Assembly (NCBI GenBank): GCA_015059485.1
Contig: SVAH01000002.1
Coordinates: 62,001-126,000 of the forward strand
Direction: 5' to 3'
Source of the DNA: Bacillota bacterium
GTDB lineage: Bacteria; Bacillota_I; Bacilli_A; RF39; UBA660
Length of the DNA stretch: 64,000 nt
The first letter of the stretch is position 1. Every line of letters begins with the position of its first letter. A program made the position numbers and the translations under genes. Below, in pieces: positions 1 to 8,235 of this stretch. Under the pieces are notes generated by a model. That model did no database searches. It was not told the origin of the DNA and was given only the letters and a program-made list of their open reading frames with translations.

Positions 1-95
1 ATATCATTATATAAAGGACAGCCTGTTTGACAAGGTTTAGTTATACAAGATTCACAATAATTTGCTTTCTTTTTTATATCTTCAATATTATTCAT
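1..95 (-). CDS. GltD-like FAD/NAD(P) oxidoreductase, N-terminal fragment (runs off the left edge)
   Basis: Only the first 31 residues are in the window. They hold four cysteines, C14, C17, C22 and C26, in the order CxxC-x4-C-x3-CP. This is the N-terminal iron-sulfur-binding signature of the glutamate synthase small subunit (GltD) and related NAD(P)H-dependent oxidoreductases, which pass electrons between NAD(P)H, FAD and Fe-S partners. The ATG at 93-95 follows a GAGGTG ribosome-binding site (102-107). It overlaps the end of the upstream hydrogenase gene by 8 bp, so the two are probably translationally coupled and may form one electron-transfer unit. The family call rests on this short stretch; the nucleotide-binding domains lie outside the window. 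Confidence 0.6.
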   Translation of the reverse strand, partial: MNNIEDIKKKANYCESCITKPCQTGCPLYND

Positions 96-1431
96 GCTTA
101 TCACCTCTTAATAAATAAGATTTATCTTCATAAGTAGTATGCAATAATTTTTTAGCAAGTTCTGAATTTGGTTTATCTAAAAATTCTTCATATATAAATT
201 TTATTTCAGGATTTTCATGACACAATCTTAAATTCATTTTTTTATCTTCATCATATAAAGCATTACTTCTTGCTTCTTTTGTTTCAGCCATATATAACAT
301 AGTAGATTTTGGTTGTCCACCACCAGCAATACATCCACCAGTACAATTCATAACTTCAACAAAATCATAATGTACTTCCTCTTTTAACAATTTATCAATT
401 AAAATTCTAGCATTTCTAATGCCATTACAAACCGCCACTTTTATTTTCCTTCCGTTGATATCTACGTTTGCTTCTTTTATACCTTTAATTCCCCTTAATG
501 AAGTAAACTCTAACTCTTCTTTTTTTAAATTCTTATTAGTTAAGAAATAATAGGCTGTTCTAAGCGCTGCTTCACAGACTCCACCAGATGATCCAAATAT
601 TACTCCAGCACCTGATCCAGTTTTAAGTGGTGAATCAAAGTTAGAATCTCCTATATCATAAACATTAATATTTTCTTCTTTAATTAATAAAGCAAGTTCT
701 CTAGTTGTTAATATATAATCTGTGTCTTTTGTTGTTACATTTAATTCATTTCTATTAATTTCTGATTTCTTAGCTGTGCATGGTGCCACTACTACATTTA
801 TTATATCCTGTGGATTAGTATCTATTTTTTGTGCAAAATAAGTTTTAATTATTGATGATTGTATAGCGATTGGACTTTTAGTTGTTGATAAGTTGTTTAA
901 AAGACTTGGATAAAATATTTCTAAGTATTTTACCCATGCAGGACAACAACTAGTAAATTGTGGAATTCTTGTGTTATTTTTGAGCCTCGTAACAAATTCC
1001 ATAGCTTCTTCCATAATTGTTAAGTCTGCTCCAAATGTTATATCAAATACGTAATCAGCCCCTAGAGATTTTAATAAAGAAGGTATTTTCTTTTCAAGAT
1101 TGATTCCAACTTCTAAACCTAAGTCTTCACCTAGCGCTACTCTAACTGCCGGAGCAACGCTAAATATAACTTTCTTATTATTTTTATCTTTCAATATTTT
1201 TTTAACTTTTAAATAATCAAATTTTTCATGTATTGCCTCTGTTGGACATATATTACTACACTGTCCACAGTTAATACATAATGGTTCTGCATCAGGTCTT
1301 TCTTCAAGTAATTTACTAGAAATAATTTCATCAACACATACTTTTTTACAATAACCACACTTAATACATTTATTATAATCTTTTACTATAGCATCATTAT
1401 TTTTAGATATTGGTACTTCTAATTCATACAT
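88..1431 (-). CDS. [FeFe]-hydrogenase, monomeric, with two N-terminal [4Fe-4S] clusters
   Basis: 447 residues. Two ferredoxin-type motifs come first (C22/C25/C28/C32 and C52/C55/C58/C62), then the H-cluster domain. Its three signatures are visible: L1 TSCCPAW at about residue 160, L2 PCTAKKSE, and L3 EVMNCTGGC followed by GGGQP. Enzymes of this family reduce protons or oxidise H2 in the cytoplasm using ferredoxin-type electrons. The usual Met before PCTAKK is Ala here, so activity may be altered. The ATG at 1431 is preferred over an upstream ATG because GGAGGT (1437-1442) sits 7 nt before it. It overlaps the GltD-like gene downstream, which suggests coupling of H2 and NAD(P)H metabolism. No maturases are in the window. 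Confidence 0.88.
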   Translation of the reverse strand: MYELEVPISKNNDAIVKDYNKCIKCGYCKKVCVDEIISSKLLEERPDAEPLCINCGQCSNICPTEAIHEKFDYLKVKKILKDKNNKKVIFSVAPAVRVALGEDLGLEVGINLEKKIPSLLKSLGADYVFDITFGADLTIMEEAMEFVTRLKNNTRIPQFTSCCPAWVKYLEIFYPSLLNNLSTTKSPIAIQSSIIKTYFAQKIDTNPQDIINVVVAPCTAKKSEINRNELNVTTKDTDYILTTRELALLIKEENINVYDIGDSNFDSPLKTGSGAGVIFGSSGGVCEAALRTAYYFLTNKNLKKEELEFTSLRGIKGIKEANVDINGRKIKVAVCNGIRNARILIDKLLKEEVHYDFVEVMNCTGGCIAGGGQPKSTMLYMAETKEARSNALYDEDKKMNLRLCHENPEIKFIYEEFLDKPNSELAKKLLHTTYEDKSYLLRGDKHE

Positions 1432-1477
1432 AACTAACCTCCATACTATAAACATTATAGCATGAATATTTGTGTTC

Positions 1478-2626
1478 TTACTTTTTATTATTAATATTTA
1501 CTTCTTTTAAAAATTTTTTCTTATTAAGTATTCTTACTTTACAACTACTATCTAACAAGATCTTAGCTTCTTGTTCTTCCTTTTCTATATTTAATACTAA
1601 CTCTTCAACCATTTCTATGTCTTCTTTTTTTATATTATTATCACTATTCATAAATATTTCATATATTACTTTCTTATACTTATCAAATTTATCTTTATCT
1701 ATTTTTCTATATATATAATTCGCACTTTCTGTTATTCTAGATTCCTTTAATAAGCTTTCATATTTTGCAAAAAATAAATTAATTAACGGATATGAAATAT
1801 ATTCTTTATCTTCTAAATTAGGTAAATCATCAAAAAATGAAATACCTTTTTCATGTAATCTATCTGTTATTATTCTAGCTACTTTATCATTTATTAGTTC
1901 TTCAAAATAAACATCTGATGGATCTAGCATTGGATTTGAAATATACATACCATTTTTTTCTAATTGAGCATATTTTCCATCCTCAGTGGCAATTGCTATA
2001 ACATTATCAGTTACTGCATGATTTATCTCATGTATAATAACTTTATCATTAGCTAGCAAGGAATAAAAAATACAGCTTTTCTCTTTTTTAGATTTACTAA
2101 TATAATTAAACTCTAAGCCGTTTATATCTTCAATATTCAAATCCTGAGCATTAACTAAATTTGATGGTAAAGATTTTTCAAAAAAATTTTCCTCTCTTCC
2201 CATAGAAAAATATTTAACTAATTTATAATAGTCATTTAAAATTTTATTATCTTTTAAATATTTTCTAAAATTAACTATTACTTTAGGTATTTCAATAATA
2301 CTTATATTATGTAATATTAAAAATAAACTAAGATATGTATTACTATCTAATTTAGAAATATCTAAAGTAGAATAATCAATGTTACAATATTTACTAAATT
2401 TTAATTCTAAACTTTTTTTCAAATAATCATTAATATAATTAGCATCATTATATGTTAAATATGAATAATAACTAATATTTTTTATCTTTCTAGTAATTAA
2501 TTTTCTATACTTTTCGCCATAATATTCTACAAAAGCATTTATTATTTCTTCTTCATTATCTTTTATATTAGTTAATATACTTCTACTATATTTAACTAAC
2601 ATATTTTGTACATCATAATTTTTCAT
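1478..2626 (-). CDS. HExxH-motif protein, possible zinc metallopeptidase
   Basis: 382 residues, no signal peptide or membrane segment. I do not recognise the family. The visible motif is HEINH (H199, E200, H203), preceded by a hydrophobic strand (KVII), as in gluzincin-type metallopeptidases. A downstream FEELINDKVA helix could supply a third zinc ligand. The rest looks alpha-helical and Lys/Asn-rich. A second protein of similar plan (HELHH) lies at 28246-29259 in the cassette array. The start follows GGTGATTACTT. It sits between the hydrogenase operon and a secreted protein, with no clear operon partner. Peptidase activity is inferred from the motif alone. Confidence 0.5.
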   Translation of the reverse strand: MKNYDVQNMLVKYSRSILTNIKDNEEEIINAFVEYYGEKYRKLITRKIKNISYYSYLTYNDANYINDYLKKSLELKFSKYCNIDYSTLDISKLDSNTYLSLFLILHNISIIEIPKVIVNFRKYLKDNKILNDYYKLVKYFSMGREENFFEKSLPSNLVNAQDLNIEDINGLEFNYISKSKKEKSCIFYSLLANDKVIIHEINHAVTDNVIAIATEDGKYAQLEKNGMYISNPMLDPSDVYFEELINDKVARIITDRLHEKGISFFDDLPNLEDKEYISYPLINLFFAKYESLLKESRITESANYIYRKIDKDKFDKYKKVIYEIFMNSDNNIKKEDIEMVEELVLNIEKEEQEAKILLDSSCKVRILNKKKFLKEVNINNKK

Positions 2627-2682
2627 AAGTAATCACCAACAATTAGTGATTATTATAAATAATTTTCTTTAATAGTTCAATA

Positions 2683-2713
2683 CAAATAAAAACTCTGAAG
2701 AATTAATTTCAGA
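2683..2713 (-). terminator. Intrinsic terminator after the small secreted protein
   Basis: On the minus strand a TCTGAA/TTCAGA stem (arms at 2694-2699 and 2708-2713) is followed by a GTTTTTATTT tract. It lies about 10 bp past the stop codon at 2723. Confidence 0.7.
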
Positions 2714-2722
2714 ATTTATTAT

Positions 2723-3331
2723 TTAACGACAGGCAACATATCTAACAGTTCCTGATTGAAAATTGTCCCAAGCATTTTTCAGATATACATTATTTCCATT
2801 AACACGTATAAATGTAGAAATAGTATCATGTCCCATATCATTATTACGACATGCAGCAAATAGGTTACTTGAATTGACATTTTTATCAAAAAAAATCGAA
2901 CATTTTTGACCATTTACAACATTTTCTTGCGACATAACTAAAAATGTAGGATTAAATTTATCTTCGATCAGGCATCCTGTACTTGTCGCACAAGTACTTG
3001 ATGCAGTAAATGTTCCTCTTATACAATCTGTTGTTGATATTCCATTTAATTGTGTTTGAAGGTCACTTATTGTTGCATCTTTTGCTGATACTTGACCTGT
3101 TAATGTAGTTACTTGATTATTTAGATTACTTATTGTTGTATTTTGAGTTGTATATAACTGATCTAATGCATCTGACATATTATCTACATTAAAGTTTGGA
3201 TTTGATGGTTCATAGTCTACTTGTGTAGCATAATACCTTCCTGCTGCATATGCTGTTATTCCTGAGAATAATATTGCTCCTAAAACAAAAGTTAAGATTG
3301 AGTTTTTAAATATTTTTTTCATTACCTTCAT
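2723..3331 (-). CDS. Small secreted or membrane-tethered protein with short coiled coil
   Basis: About 202 residues. A basic start, a hydrophobic stretch (ILTFVLGAILFSGITAYA) and an AxA-like end look like a signal peptide or anchor. A linker and a heptad-like region with NLNNQVTTL and DLQTQL follow. The C-terminal domain has several Cys (C-x5-C near CATSTGC, later C residues near the end), perhaps disulfide-linked. I do not recognise the C-terminal domain. Of three in-frame ATGs near the 5' end, the one at 3331 is best placed after AGAGGA. It is monocistronic, with its own terminator, and no function can be assigned. Confidence 0.6.
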   Translation of the reverse strand: MKVMKKIFKNSILTFVLGAILFSGITAYAAGRYYATQVDYEPSNPNFNVDNMSDALDQLYTTQNTTISNLNNQVTTLTGQVSAKDATISDLQTQLNGISTTDCIRGTFTASSTCATSTGCLIEDKFNPTFLVMSQENVVNGQKCSIFFDKNVNSSNLFAACRNNDMGHDTISTFIRVNGNNVYLKNAWDNFQSGTVRYVACR

Positions 3332-3376
3332 ATACATTCCTCTATTCTTAAGCTTATTTTACCCCCCCAACAGGTC

Positions 3377-3405
3377 TTGTCAAGTATATTTTTTTATGTT
3401 ATTAT
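3377..3405 (+). promoter_or_regulatory. Sigma-A type promoter for the antisense RNA
   Basis: TTGTCA (3377-3382), a 17-bp spacer, and TATTAT (3400-3405). It points rightward, towards the structured RNA ending near 3502. Confidence 0.6.
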
Positions 3406-3411
3406 TTATCT

Positions 3412-3502
3412 AGTGAGGAGCAGATATCCTTAGGGCTAGATGCTTACCACTATGTTTGGTAAGTGCATCTTTATTCACTTTGAATAAGATGCTTTTTATT
3501 TT
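3412..3502 (+). ncRNA. Small structured RNA, probable type I antitoxin (antisense to the 28-aa peptide gene)
   Basis: The predicted transcript is about 90 nt. It holds a stem-loop with arms AGATGC-TTACCA (3438-3449) and TGGTAA..GCATCT (3457-3470), and a terminator hairpin (GCATC at 3465-3469 pairing with GATGC at 3488-3492) followed by a T-rich run to 3502. The GCATCT segment can pair in either hairpin. The RNA converges on the small peptide gene and meets its stop codon at 3501, so the two transcripts would overlap if the peptide mRNA reads on. This tail-to-tail layout resembles the Fst/RNAI-RNAII and TxpA/RatA families. No plus-strand gene follows closely, which argues against a cis riboswitch. 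Transcription is inferred. Confidence 0.5.
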
Positions 3503-3587
3503 ACATTAAATATAGCAAGTAGCCAATGATAAGTAGTAAAATAAAAATTATTATATTTTGCAAAAATAACCTTGTATCTTTGTTCAT
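3501..3587 (-). CDS. 28-aa hydrophobic peptide, probable type I toxin
   Basis: ATG at 3587 is preceded by a near-perfect AAAGGAGG site. The peptide starts MNKDTRLFLQN, continues as one uninterrupted Ile/Leu-rich membrane helix and ends GYLLYLM. A strong ribosome-binding site on so short a hydrophobic ORF, with a convergent antisense RNA at its 3' end, is the pattern of type I toxins that damage the membrane. The sequence does not match Fst, TxpA or Ldr closely enough for me to name the family. It could also be a non-toxic small membrane protein. Confidence 0.5.
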   Translation of the reverse strand: MNKDTRLFLQNIIIFILLLIIGYLLYLM

Positions 3588-3700
3588 ACAACTACCTCCT
3601 TTTGTCCTCAATGTCCAAAACCCACCTGAATAATTCGCCCAGATAGTTGGAGGTAAACATCAGAAACTCTGCTTCTCAGTGATTTATACTAGATTAATTA
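3588..3700 (-). promoter_or_regulatory. Long structured 5' leader of the small peptide gene, with a Shine-Dalgarno-sequestering segment
   Basis: On the minus strand the leader runs from a TAGTAT/TATAAA-like -10 region near 3690 to the start at 3587. A TACCTCC segment (plus 3649-3655) is fully complementary to the GGAGGTA of the ribosome-binding site (plus 3593-3599). An intramolecular helix could therefore close translation, as in several type I toxin mRNAs. The promoter call is weaker than that of the antisense RNA. Confidence 0.4.
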
Positions 3701-3814
3701 AATATAAAAGTAAAGAAAAAGCATTCGACAAATTTTGCAAAAATTTAGAAATAAATGATATACAAATTTTAAATCCTTATGTTATAATAACATTATAATA
3801 GGAGGAGTGAATAA

Positions 3815-5293
3815 ATGAAAAAAAGTTTTAAAACAATGTTTACTTTTGTAATGGTTATTGCAGCACTTGTACCATTTATAAAGGTAAATGCATCTGAAGA
3901 AAAAGCAATTGGAACTACAGAGGCTAAGATAAAAGGTACTAATTATGAAATAGATGTTGATCATTCAAAAATTACCCTTGATTCTAACGCTAATGTAGAA
4001 CTTACTGGTAATGCAGATAATTATTTTATAAATGTAAAAGAAAATGCTACTAACGTAACTATTACATTAAATAATTATAGTGTTTCTACTGGTGGATGGA
4101 GAAATGCTATTAACTTGAATAGTGGTAGTAGCATAAAAGTTATTCTAGTTGGTAAAAATAGTATTACAGTTGGAAATGAAGCATCAGCAATTAGAGTAAT
4201 AGAGGGAACTTCTTTAGTTATTGAAGGAAGTGGAAAACTAACAGCAAAAATTTCAAATGGTGGTTCAGCTGCTAGTAGTGCTGTAATAGGTAGTCAATAT
4301 GATCTTAACTGTGGTGATATAACTATAAATGGTGGTACTATCATAACAGAATATGAAGGTGGTGGTACTCCATCAGGAATTGGTACTGGCGATTGGTACT
4401 CCAATGAAGGCGACGTAAAAGGTAATATTACTATTAATGGTGGTAATATTACTACTTCTGTACTTGGAAGTGCTAGAGGTGGAAGTGTAATGAATATAGG
4501 CGGTAATGGTAATGCTATTATTTACACAGAACTAGTTGATGGAACACTAAACGAATTTAATGGAATTATATTTGATACAAATAATAATACTTCTGAAGTA
4601 ATGGGAAATGTAACTATTTCTGAAGATTTATCTATTCCTGCAAATTATACTTTAACTATTAGTGCAGATTCATCTTTAACTATTTCTGAAGGTGTTACTT
4701 TAACAAATGAAGGTGAAATAGAAAATTTAGGATCTATCATGAATAATGGTAATATACAAAATGAAGGTACATTAACTAATACTGGTAGTTTAAATTCAGA
4801 TACAGAAATTGAAGGAGTTACTGGTAATACTATTAACCCTGCATCATATGAATATCTTGAAGGAACTAATTTAAAATTTATAAAAGATGAAGATAAAACA
4901 TTAACATTTAGAATAAATGCAGACTATAGCTTATTTGAAAATGGCGGAAAAGTTTATGTTAATGATAAATTATTAGATGAAAAAGATTATACTTCTAAAT
5001 CTGGTAGTACTATTATAAAACTGGATGAACAATATATGAATTCATTAAATACAGGAAGTTATGTATTAAAAGTAATATTCAATAATAAAGCTGAAGCTAA
5101 AACAACATTTACTGTTGAAAAGAAAAAAGAAGAAGAAAAAACTGCTACAGTTAAAACAACTAATGAAACTACTGCTTCTTCAAAAATAGAAAATCCTAAA
5201 ACAAGTGATAAAATCATAATATATCTTTCACTATTAGGATTAAGTATTATCGGACTTATTGGAATGCATTTTAAAAAGAAATTATTTAACTAG
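3815..5293 (+). CDS. Secreted, wall- or membrane-anchored beta-helix-like surface protein with sortase-type tail
   Basis: 492 residues. A signal peptide (to about residue 27, VNASEE) is followed by a long repetitive beta-rich region of strands such as ITINGG and LNSGSS, resembling the carbohydrate-binding-like (Cthe_2159/DUF4353-type) parallel beta-helix. A run of repeated short turns rich in NEG, NNG and NTG comes next, then a small beta domain. The C terminus reads NPKTSD, a hydrophobic helix and a KKK tail, an arrangement like sortase substrates with an atypical motif. AGGAGG lies just before the ATG, and tandem TATAAT-like boxes lie near 3783 and 3795. It is likely an adhesin or glycan-binding protein. 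No sortase is in the window. Confidence 0.65.
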   Translation: MKKSFKTMFTFVMVIAALVPFIKVNASEEKAIGTTEAKIKGTNYEIDVDHSKITLDSNANVELTGNADNYFINVKENATNVTITLNNYSVSTGGWRNAINLNSGSSIKVILVGKNSITVGNEASAIRVIEGTSLVIEGSGKLTAKISNGGSAASSAVIGSQYDLNCGDITINGGTIITEYEGGGTPSGIGTGDWYSNEGDVKGNITINGGNITTSVLGSARGGSVMNIGGNGNAIIYTELVDGTLNEFNGIIFDTNNNTSEVMGNVTISEDLSIPANYTLTISADSSLTISEGVTLTNEGEIENLGSIMNNGNIQNEGTLTNTGSLNSDTEIEGVTGNTINPASYEYLEGTNLKFIKDEDKTLTFRINADYSLFENGGKVYVNDKLLDEKDYTSKSGSTIIKLDEQYMNSLNTGSYVLKVIFNNKAEAKTTFTVEKKKEEEKTATVKTTNETTASSKIENPKTSDKIIIYLSLLGLSIIGLIGMHFKKKLFN

Positions 5294-5316
5294 GATTTTA
5301 AATCCTAGTTTTATTA
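5288..5316 (+). terminator. Intrinsic terminator of the surface protein gene
   Basis: A ten-bp stem, AACTAGGATT/AATCCTAGTT, with a TTA loop is followed by TTTATTAT. The stop codon lies inside the left arm. Confidence 0.85.
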
Positions 5317-5330
5317 TAAAAATAGTACCT

Positions 5331-5362
5331 AAAAAAATTAAAACTCCCATAAATAGGGAGTT
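5331..5362 (-). terminator. Intrinsic terminator after tRNA-His
   Basis: On the minus strand an AACTCCC/GGGAGTT stem is followed by TTAATTTTTTT. It lies 10 bp beyond the CCA end of the tRNA. Confidence 0.85.
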
Positions 5363-5372
5363 AAAATCATAC

Positions 5373-5449
5373 TGGGGCGCACTGTGGGAATCGAACCCAC
5401 GCATGCTAGAGCCACAATCTAGTGTGTTAACCACTTCACCAAGTGCGCC
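5373..5449 (-). tRNA. tRNA-His (GTG)
   Basis: 77 nt, with a complete cloverleaf on the minus strand. The anticodon stem is CTAGA/TCTAG with loop TTGTGGC, giving anticodon GTG. The T-arm is GTGGG-TTCGATT-CCCAC. The 5' end carries the extra G(-1) that pairs with C73, the identity element of tRNA-His, and CCA is encoded. A terminator follows, so this is a single-gene transcript. Confidence 0.96.
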
Positions 5450-5534
5450 ATTTCACGTGACGTTAATAGAATATCAAATATTTGCAAAAAATGCAAGTTT
5501 TTATTATAATATTTATGATAAGGATGTGTTAAAT

Positions 5535-5723
5535 ATGATAATAAAACATTTTAAAGCATTTTTTTTAGATGTAAAATATGATTTTATTCACTTTTTTGAC
5601 GATATTCATAAATTTCTTAATAAATTCTTAGATGATCAATTTCTTTTTGTTTTTGGAGTAGCTTTAATAGCTATTATAGTAGTAATACTTTTTGTTAATT
5701 TTAGTACTGGTGGTAAACACTAG
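5535..5723 (+). CDS. 62-aa single-pass membrane protein
   Basis: An ATG at 5535 follows AAGGATG. The N-terminal half is amphipathic and Phe/Asp-rich (FHHF-like pattern with DDIHKFL). One strong membrane helix follows (FVFGVALIAIIVVILFV) with a short NFSTGGKH tail. The end overlaps the converging GtrA gene by 4 bp. I do not recognise a family and assign no function. A longer frame reading in from upstream crosses the tRNA and is not believable. Confidence 0.55.
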   Translation: MIIKHFKAFFLDVKYDFIHFFDDIHKFLNKFLDDQFLFVFGVALIAIIVVILFVNFSTGGKH

Positions 5724-6214
5724 TCTTTTTTATTTTTAAATACAAATAATTTACTAATAACATAATTCCCAACCATAACTACAATCTGATCAACTATATT
5801 ATATATTACTAATGCTACTCCAATTAGTCCAAATATACTTTGAAAAGTATAAGTTATTATTACATCTAATACATATGTAGATAGTCTTCCAAGTATAAAC
5901 ATAAAAAATTCTTTTACATATTCTTTTGATTTTGATTCAAATACAAATCTTCTATTTGGATAATAGGCAAATAAAACAGCAGCAAGCCAAGATATAAAAA
6001 CAGCAATTTGAACTTCTGCTTTATCATTTCTATCAAAAAGTGTTACTAATAACATATTTTTTACAAGTACATATACAATAGTAGTTAATACTCCAACTAT
6101 TAAATAGTTCCATACTTCTGGATTTTTATAATATATTCCCCAACCCCAATTCCAAAATTTAATAAACGGATTTTTTTCATGTCCTTCAATAATCAATTTT
6201 CCTTTTTTTATCAT
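5720..6214 (-). CDS. GtrA-like membrane protein (polyprenyl-linked sugar translocation)
   Basis: 164 residues with four hydrophobic helices and the GtrA-type beginning (YLIVGVLTTIVYVLV) and end (GNYVISKLFVFK). Family members are thought to flip or help flip polyprenyl-phosphate-linked sugars for surface glycans. It is last in a minus-strand run of glycosyltransferases that starts with the TagO-like enzyme, which fits that role. The start follows AGGAG with a good spacer. Confidence 0.8.
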   Translation of the reverse strand: MIKKGKLIIEGHEKNPFIKFWNWGWGIYYKNPEVWNYLIVGVLTTIVYVLVKNMLLVTLFDRNDKAEVQIAVFISWLAAVLFAYYPNRRFVFESKSKEYVKEFFMFILGRLSTYVLDVIITYTFQSIFGLIGVALVIYNIVDQIVVMVGNYVISKLFVFKNKKD

Positions 6215-6224
6215 AAGTATACTC

Positions 6225-6701
6225 CTAAATATTGTCTATAAATTCTTCAATTGTTTTTATAACTTCTTTATTATGTTCTAATTTTCTTGGCTCAAATTTA
6301 CTAATATTTTTGATAGTATTTGCTAAATCCTTAAGATTCTTTAAATATATAACGTAGCCCTCTTTACTAAACTCTTCCGCTATTTCTACTTGATGATCAT
6401 TATGTTGTTCTTTATATTTAGCAAGTCTTGGCACTACAATAACCTTTTTATTTTTTTCAATACCATTAAGTATTGAGCCAACCCCAGCATGAGTAATCAT
6501 TAGCTTACACTTATCGATGTATTCATTTAATTTTTCTTGTGATACATAATCAAATATTTCCATATTATTTGATTCATATTTAGTATATCCTGCTTGAACA
6601 ATTACTTTATCTTTTATATTCCCATTTTCAATGTCCTCATCTATTTGTTTTAAAAGTCTATCGAAACTTTTATCTTGCGTTCCAAGTGTTACTAAAATCA
6701 T
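6225..6701 (-). CDS. Alg13/PssE-like glycosyltransferase catalytic subunit
   Basis: 158 residues. The N terminus MILVTLGTQ and the HAGVGSI motif (about residue 74) are typical of the GT28 C-terminal-type catalytic half found in eukaryotic Alg13, and in bacterial PssE or Cps14G. These need a membrane partner of the Alg14 type, encoded immediately upstream with a TGATG stop-start overlap at 6699-6703. Together they would add a sugar to a lipid-linked intermediate at the inner membrane face. The donor and acceptor cannot be read from sequence. Confidence 0.85.
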   Translation of the reverse strand: MILVTLGTQDKSFDRLLKQIDEDIENGNIKDKVIVQAGYTKYESNNMEIFDYVSQEKLNEYIDKCKLMITHAGVGSILNGIEKNKKVIVVPRLAKYKEQHNDHQVEIAEEFSKEGYVIYLKNLKDLANTIKNISKFEPRKLEHNKEVIKTIEEFIDNI

Positions 6702-7171
6702 CAATAAATCAACCCCTTATAAATTGCTTTTGGATATAATTTAAGCATACTTTCCCATTGTACAATAAAAAGATCTGCAAAATGATATATAATTCTTCCT
6801 GTAGCCGTTTTTTTATTAATATTAGCCATAGTTTCAATATAAATTATTTTTTTTCCAAATATTTTGGCTATGCAACACATAGGTCCTGCAGATTGAACAC
6901 CAGTTGTTATTATCACATTTGGTCTAATCTTAATAAATTGATATAAAGATATAAAACAATTTGCAAGTAATTTAAATGGATAAGTTAACATATGATCCTT
7001 TGTTCCATAAACTAGATAGAAAAATTTCCCATTAAATTTTTCTTTTAGATTATCAGTTGCCTTTAATTTTTCCGTAGCAAAATAAGAATCATACTTTTTG
7101 AATAGTGGTTCTAATCTCATAAGTTCATTAAAATGACCTCCACCACTAGAAATAAATAAAACTTTTTTCAT
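6701..7171 (-). CDS. Alg14/PssD-like glycosyltransferase membrane-anchor subunit
   Basis: 156 residues. The start MKKVLFISSGGGHFNEL has the GGGH glycine loop of Alg14/PssD proteins. A hydrophobic patch around LLANCFISLYQFI and the motif ITTGVQSAGPMCCIAK follow. Family members recruit the Alg13-like catalytic partner to the membrane. The partner gene overlaps its stop codon, so equimolar synthesis is likely. Confidence 0.85.
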   Translation of the reverse strand: MKKVLFISSGGGHFNELMRLEPLFKKYDSYFATEKLKATDNLKEKFNGKFFYLVYGTKDHMLTYPFKLLANCFISLYQFIKIRPNVIITTGVQSAGPMCCIAKIFGKKIIYIETMANINKKTATGRIIYHFADLFIVQWESMLKLYPKAIYKGLIY

Positions 7172-7176
7172 TCATA

Positions 7177-8226
7177 TCACTTTCCTAATAAATTATTTAT
7201 CTTCTTTATTATATCATTATTATATGATTTTAATGAATTATATTTTTTTTCATGTTTTTTTAATTTTAAAATACTTTTAACAATATCATTAGTACCATTG
7301 ATTCCATCAATATATTTTTCTAAGTGTTTTGGCATTATTATATCTAAACCTAATGCTTTTGCTTCTAAAAATACCATTCCTTGACCTTCATATCTACTTG
7401 TAAGTACAAAACCATCCATTTTATTTAAAATTGAATATACATTATTTTTAGCACCTAACAAAGTAACATATTTATTTAATTGTAAACAATTTATTTGCTT
7501 TATTAATTGTTTTTTCTTAGGACCGTCACCTATTATATATAAATGAAAATTGAAATTATTTTGTACTATTTGCTTTACATCGTCAAGTAAAATGTCAAAT
7601 CCTTTTTGATGTGATAGCCTTCCAACAGAACACAAGTTATATTTACTCTCATCAACATTAATATTTTCTTTCTCATTTATTAAATTAAATATTTCTTCAG
7701 TATTAATAATATTTGGAATAACCAAATACTGTTTTGAATTATATTTATTGTATTCTTTAAATGAATCTAAAGCTCCTTTTGAAACAGCAACAAATGCATC
7801 ATAATACTTATATTTTTTACTAAAGAAATGATATAAGACTCTATATTTTCCTTCTTCCTTTAGCTTTATTTTTATATCATTATGAACCCAAATAACCTTT
7901 TTCTTTGCTTTAACATTCAAACATGCAAGAGCAGTATCCATACTGTAAGAATTAAAATCAATCGCAACATCGTATTCTTTCTCAATCGTATTTGAATACA
8001 TTTTATTTAGTAATTCAAAATCAACAAATTTAGTAATATATGGTAATGATTTTTTATATATTATTTTCACATTATCATTCAATAAGTCATTAAAAACATT
8101 AACACGAGAAAATAAGTACAAATCAACTTCATACTTATTATAATCTAAACTATTTAATAAATTAATTATTGATTTTTGTATTCCACCATATCCTAAATCT
8201 GTTTGAAATAATGCAATCTTTTTCAT
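7177..8226 (-). CDS. Glycosyltransferase family 4
   Basis: 349 residues, a GT-B fold. The N-terminal half starts MKKIALFQTDLGYGGIQKS. The C-terminal half holds SVGRLSHQKGFDILL, the nucleotide-sugar contact region GDGPKKKQL, and SRYEGQGMVFLEA with the family's E-x7-E-type element. It would transfer a nucleotide sugar to the growing surface glycan. The ATG at 8226 lies a few nt after AGGTGA; an in-frame GTG just upstream is inside the ribosome-binding site. It sits between the initiating enzyme and the Alg14/13 pair. Confidence 0.85.
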   Translation of the reverse strand: MKKIALFQTDLGYGGIQKSIINLLNSLDYNKYEVDLYLFSRVNVFNDLLNDNVKIIYKKSLPYITKFVDFELLNKMYSNTIEKEYDVAIDFNSYSMDTALACLNVKAKKKVIWVHNDIKIKLKEEGKYRVLYHFFSKKYKYYDAFVAVSKGALDSFKEYNKYNSKQYLVIPNIINTEEIFNLINEKENINVDESKYNLCSVGRLSHQKGFDILLDDVKQIVQNNFNFHLYIIGDGPKKKQLIKQINCLQLNKYVTLLGAKNNVYSILNKMDGFVLTSRYEGQGMVFLEAKALGLDIIMPKHLEKYIDGINGTNDIVKSILKLKKHEKKYNSLKSYNNDIIKKINNLLGK

Positions 8227-8235
8227 GACTATCAC

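Noticed and set aside
3412-3502. Riboswitch controlling the 3815 surface protein
   Set aside because: The terminator is over 300 bp upstream of that gene and another promoter lies in between; an antisense role fits better.
5451-5460. TTTCACGTGA as a parS site
   Set aside because: Only about ten of sixteen positions fit the usual parS palindrome; one copy beside tRNA-His is not enough.
5259-5534. Longer start for the 62-aa membrane protein
   Set aside because: It would read across a terminator and tRNA-His.
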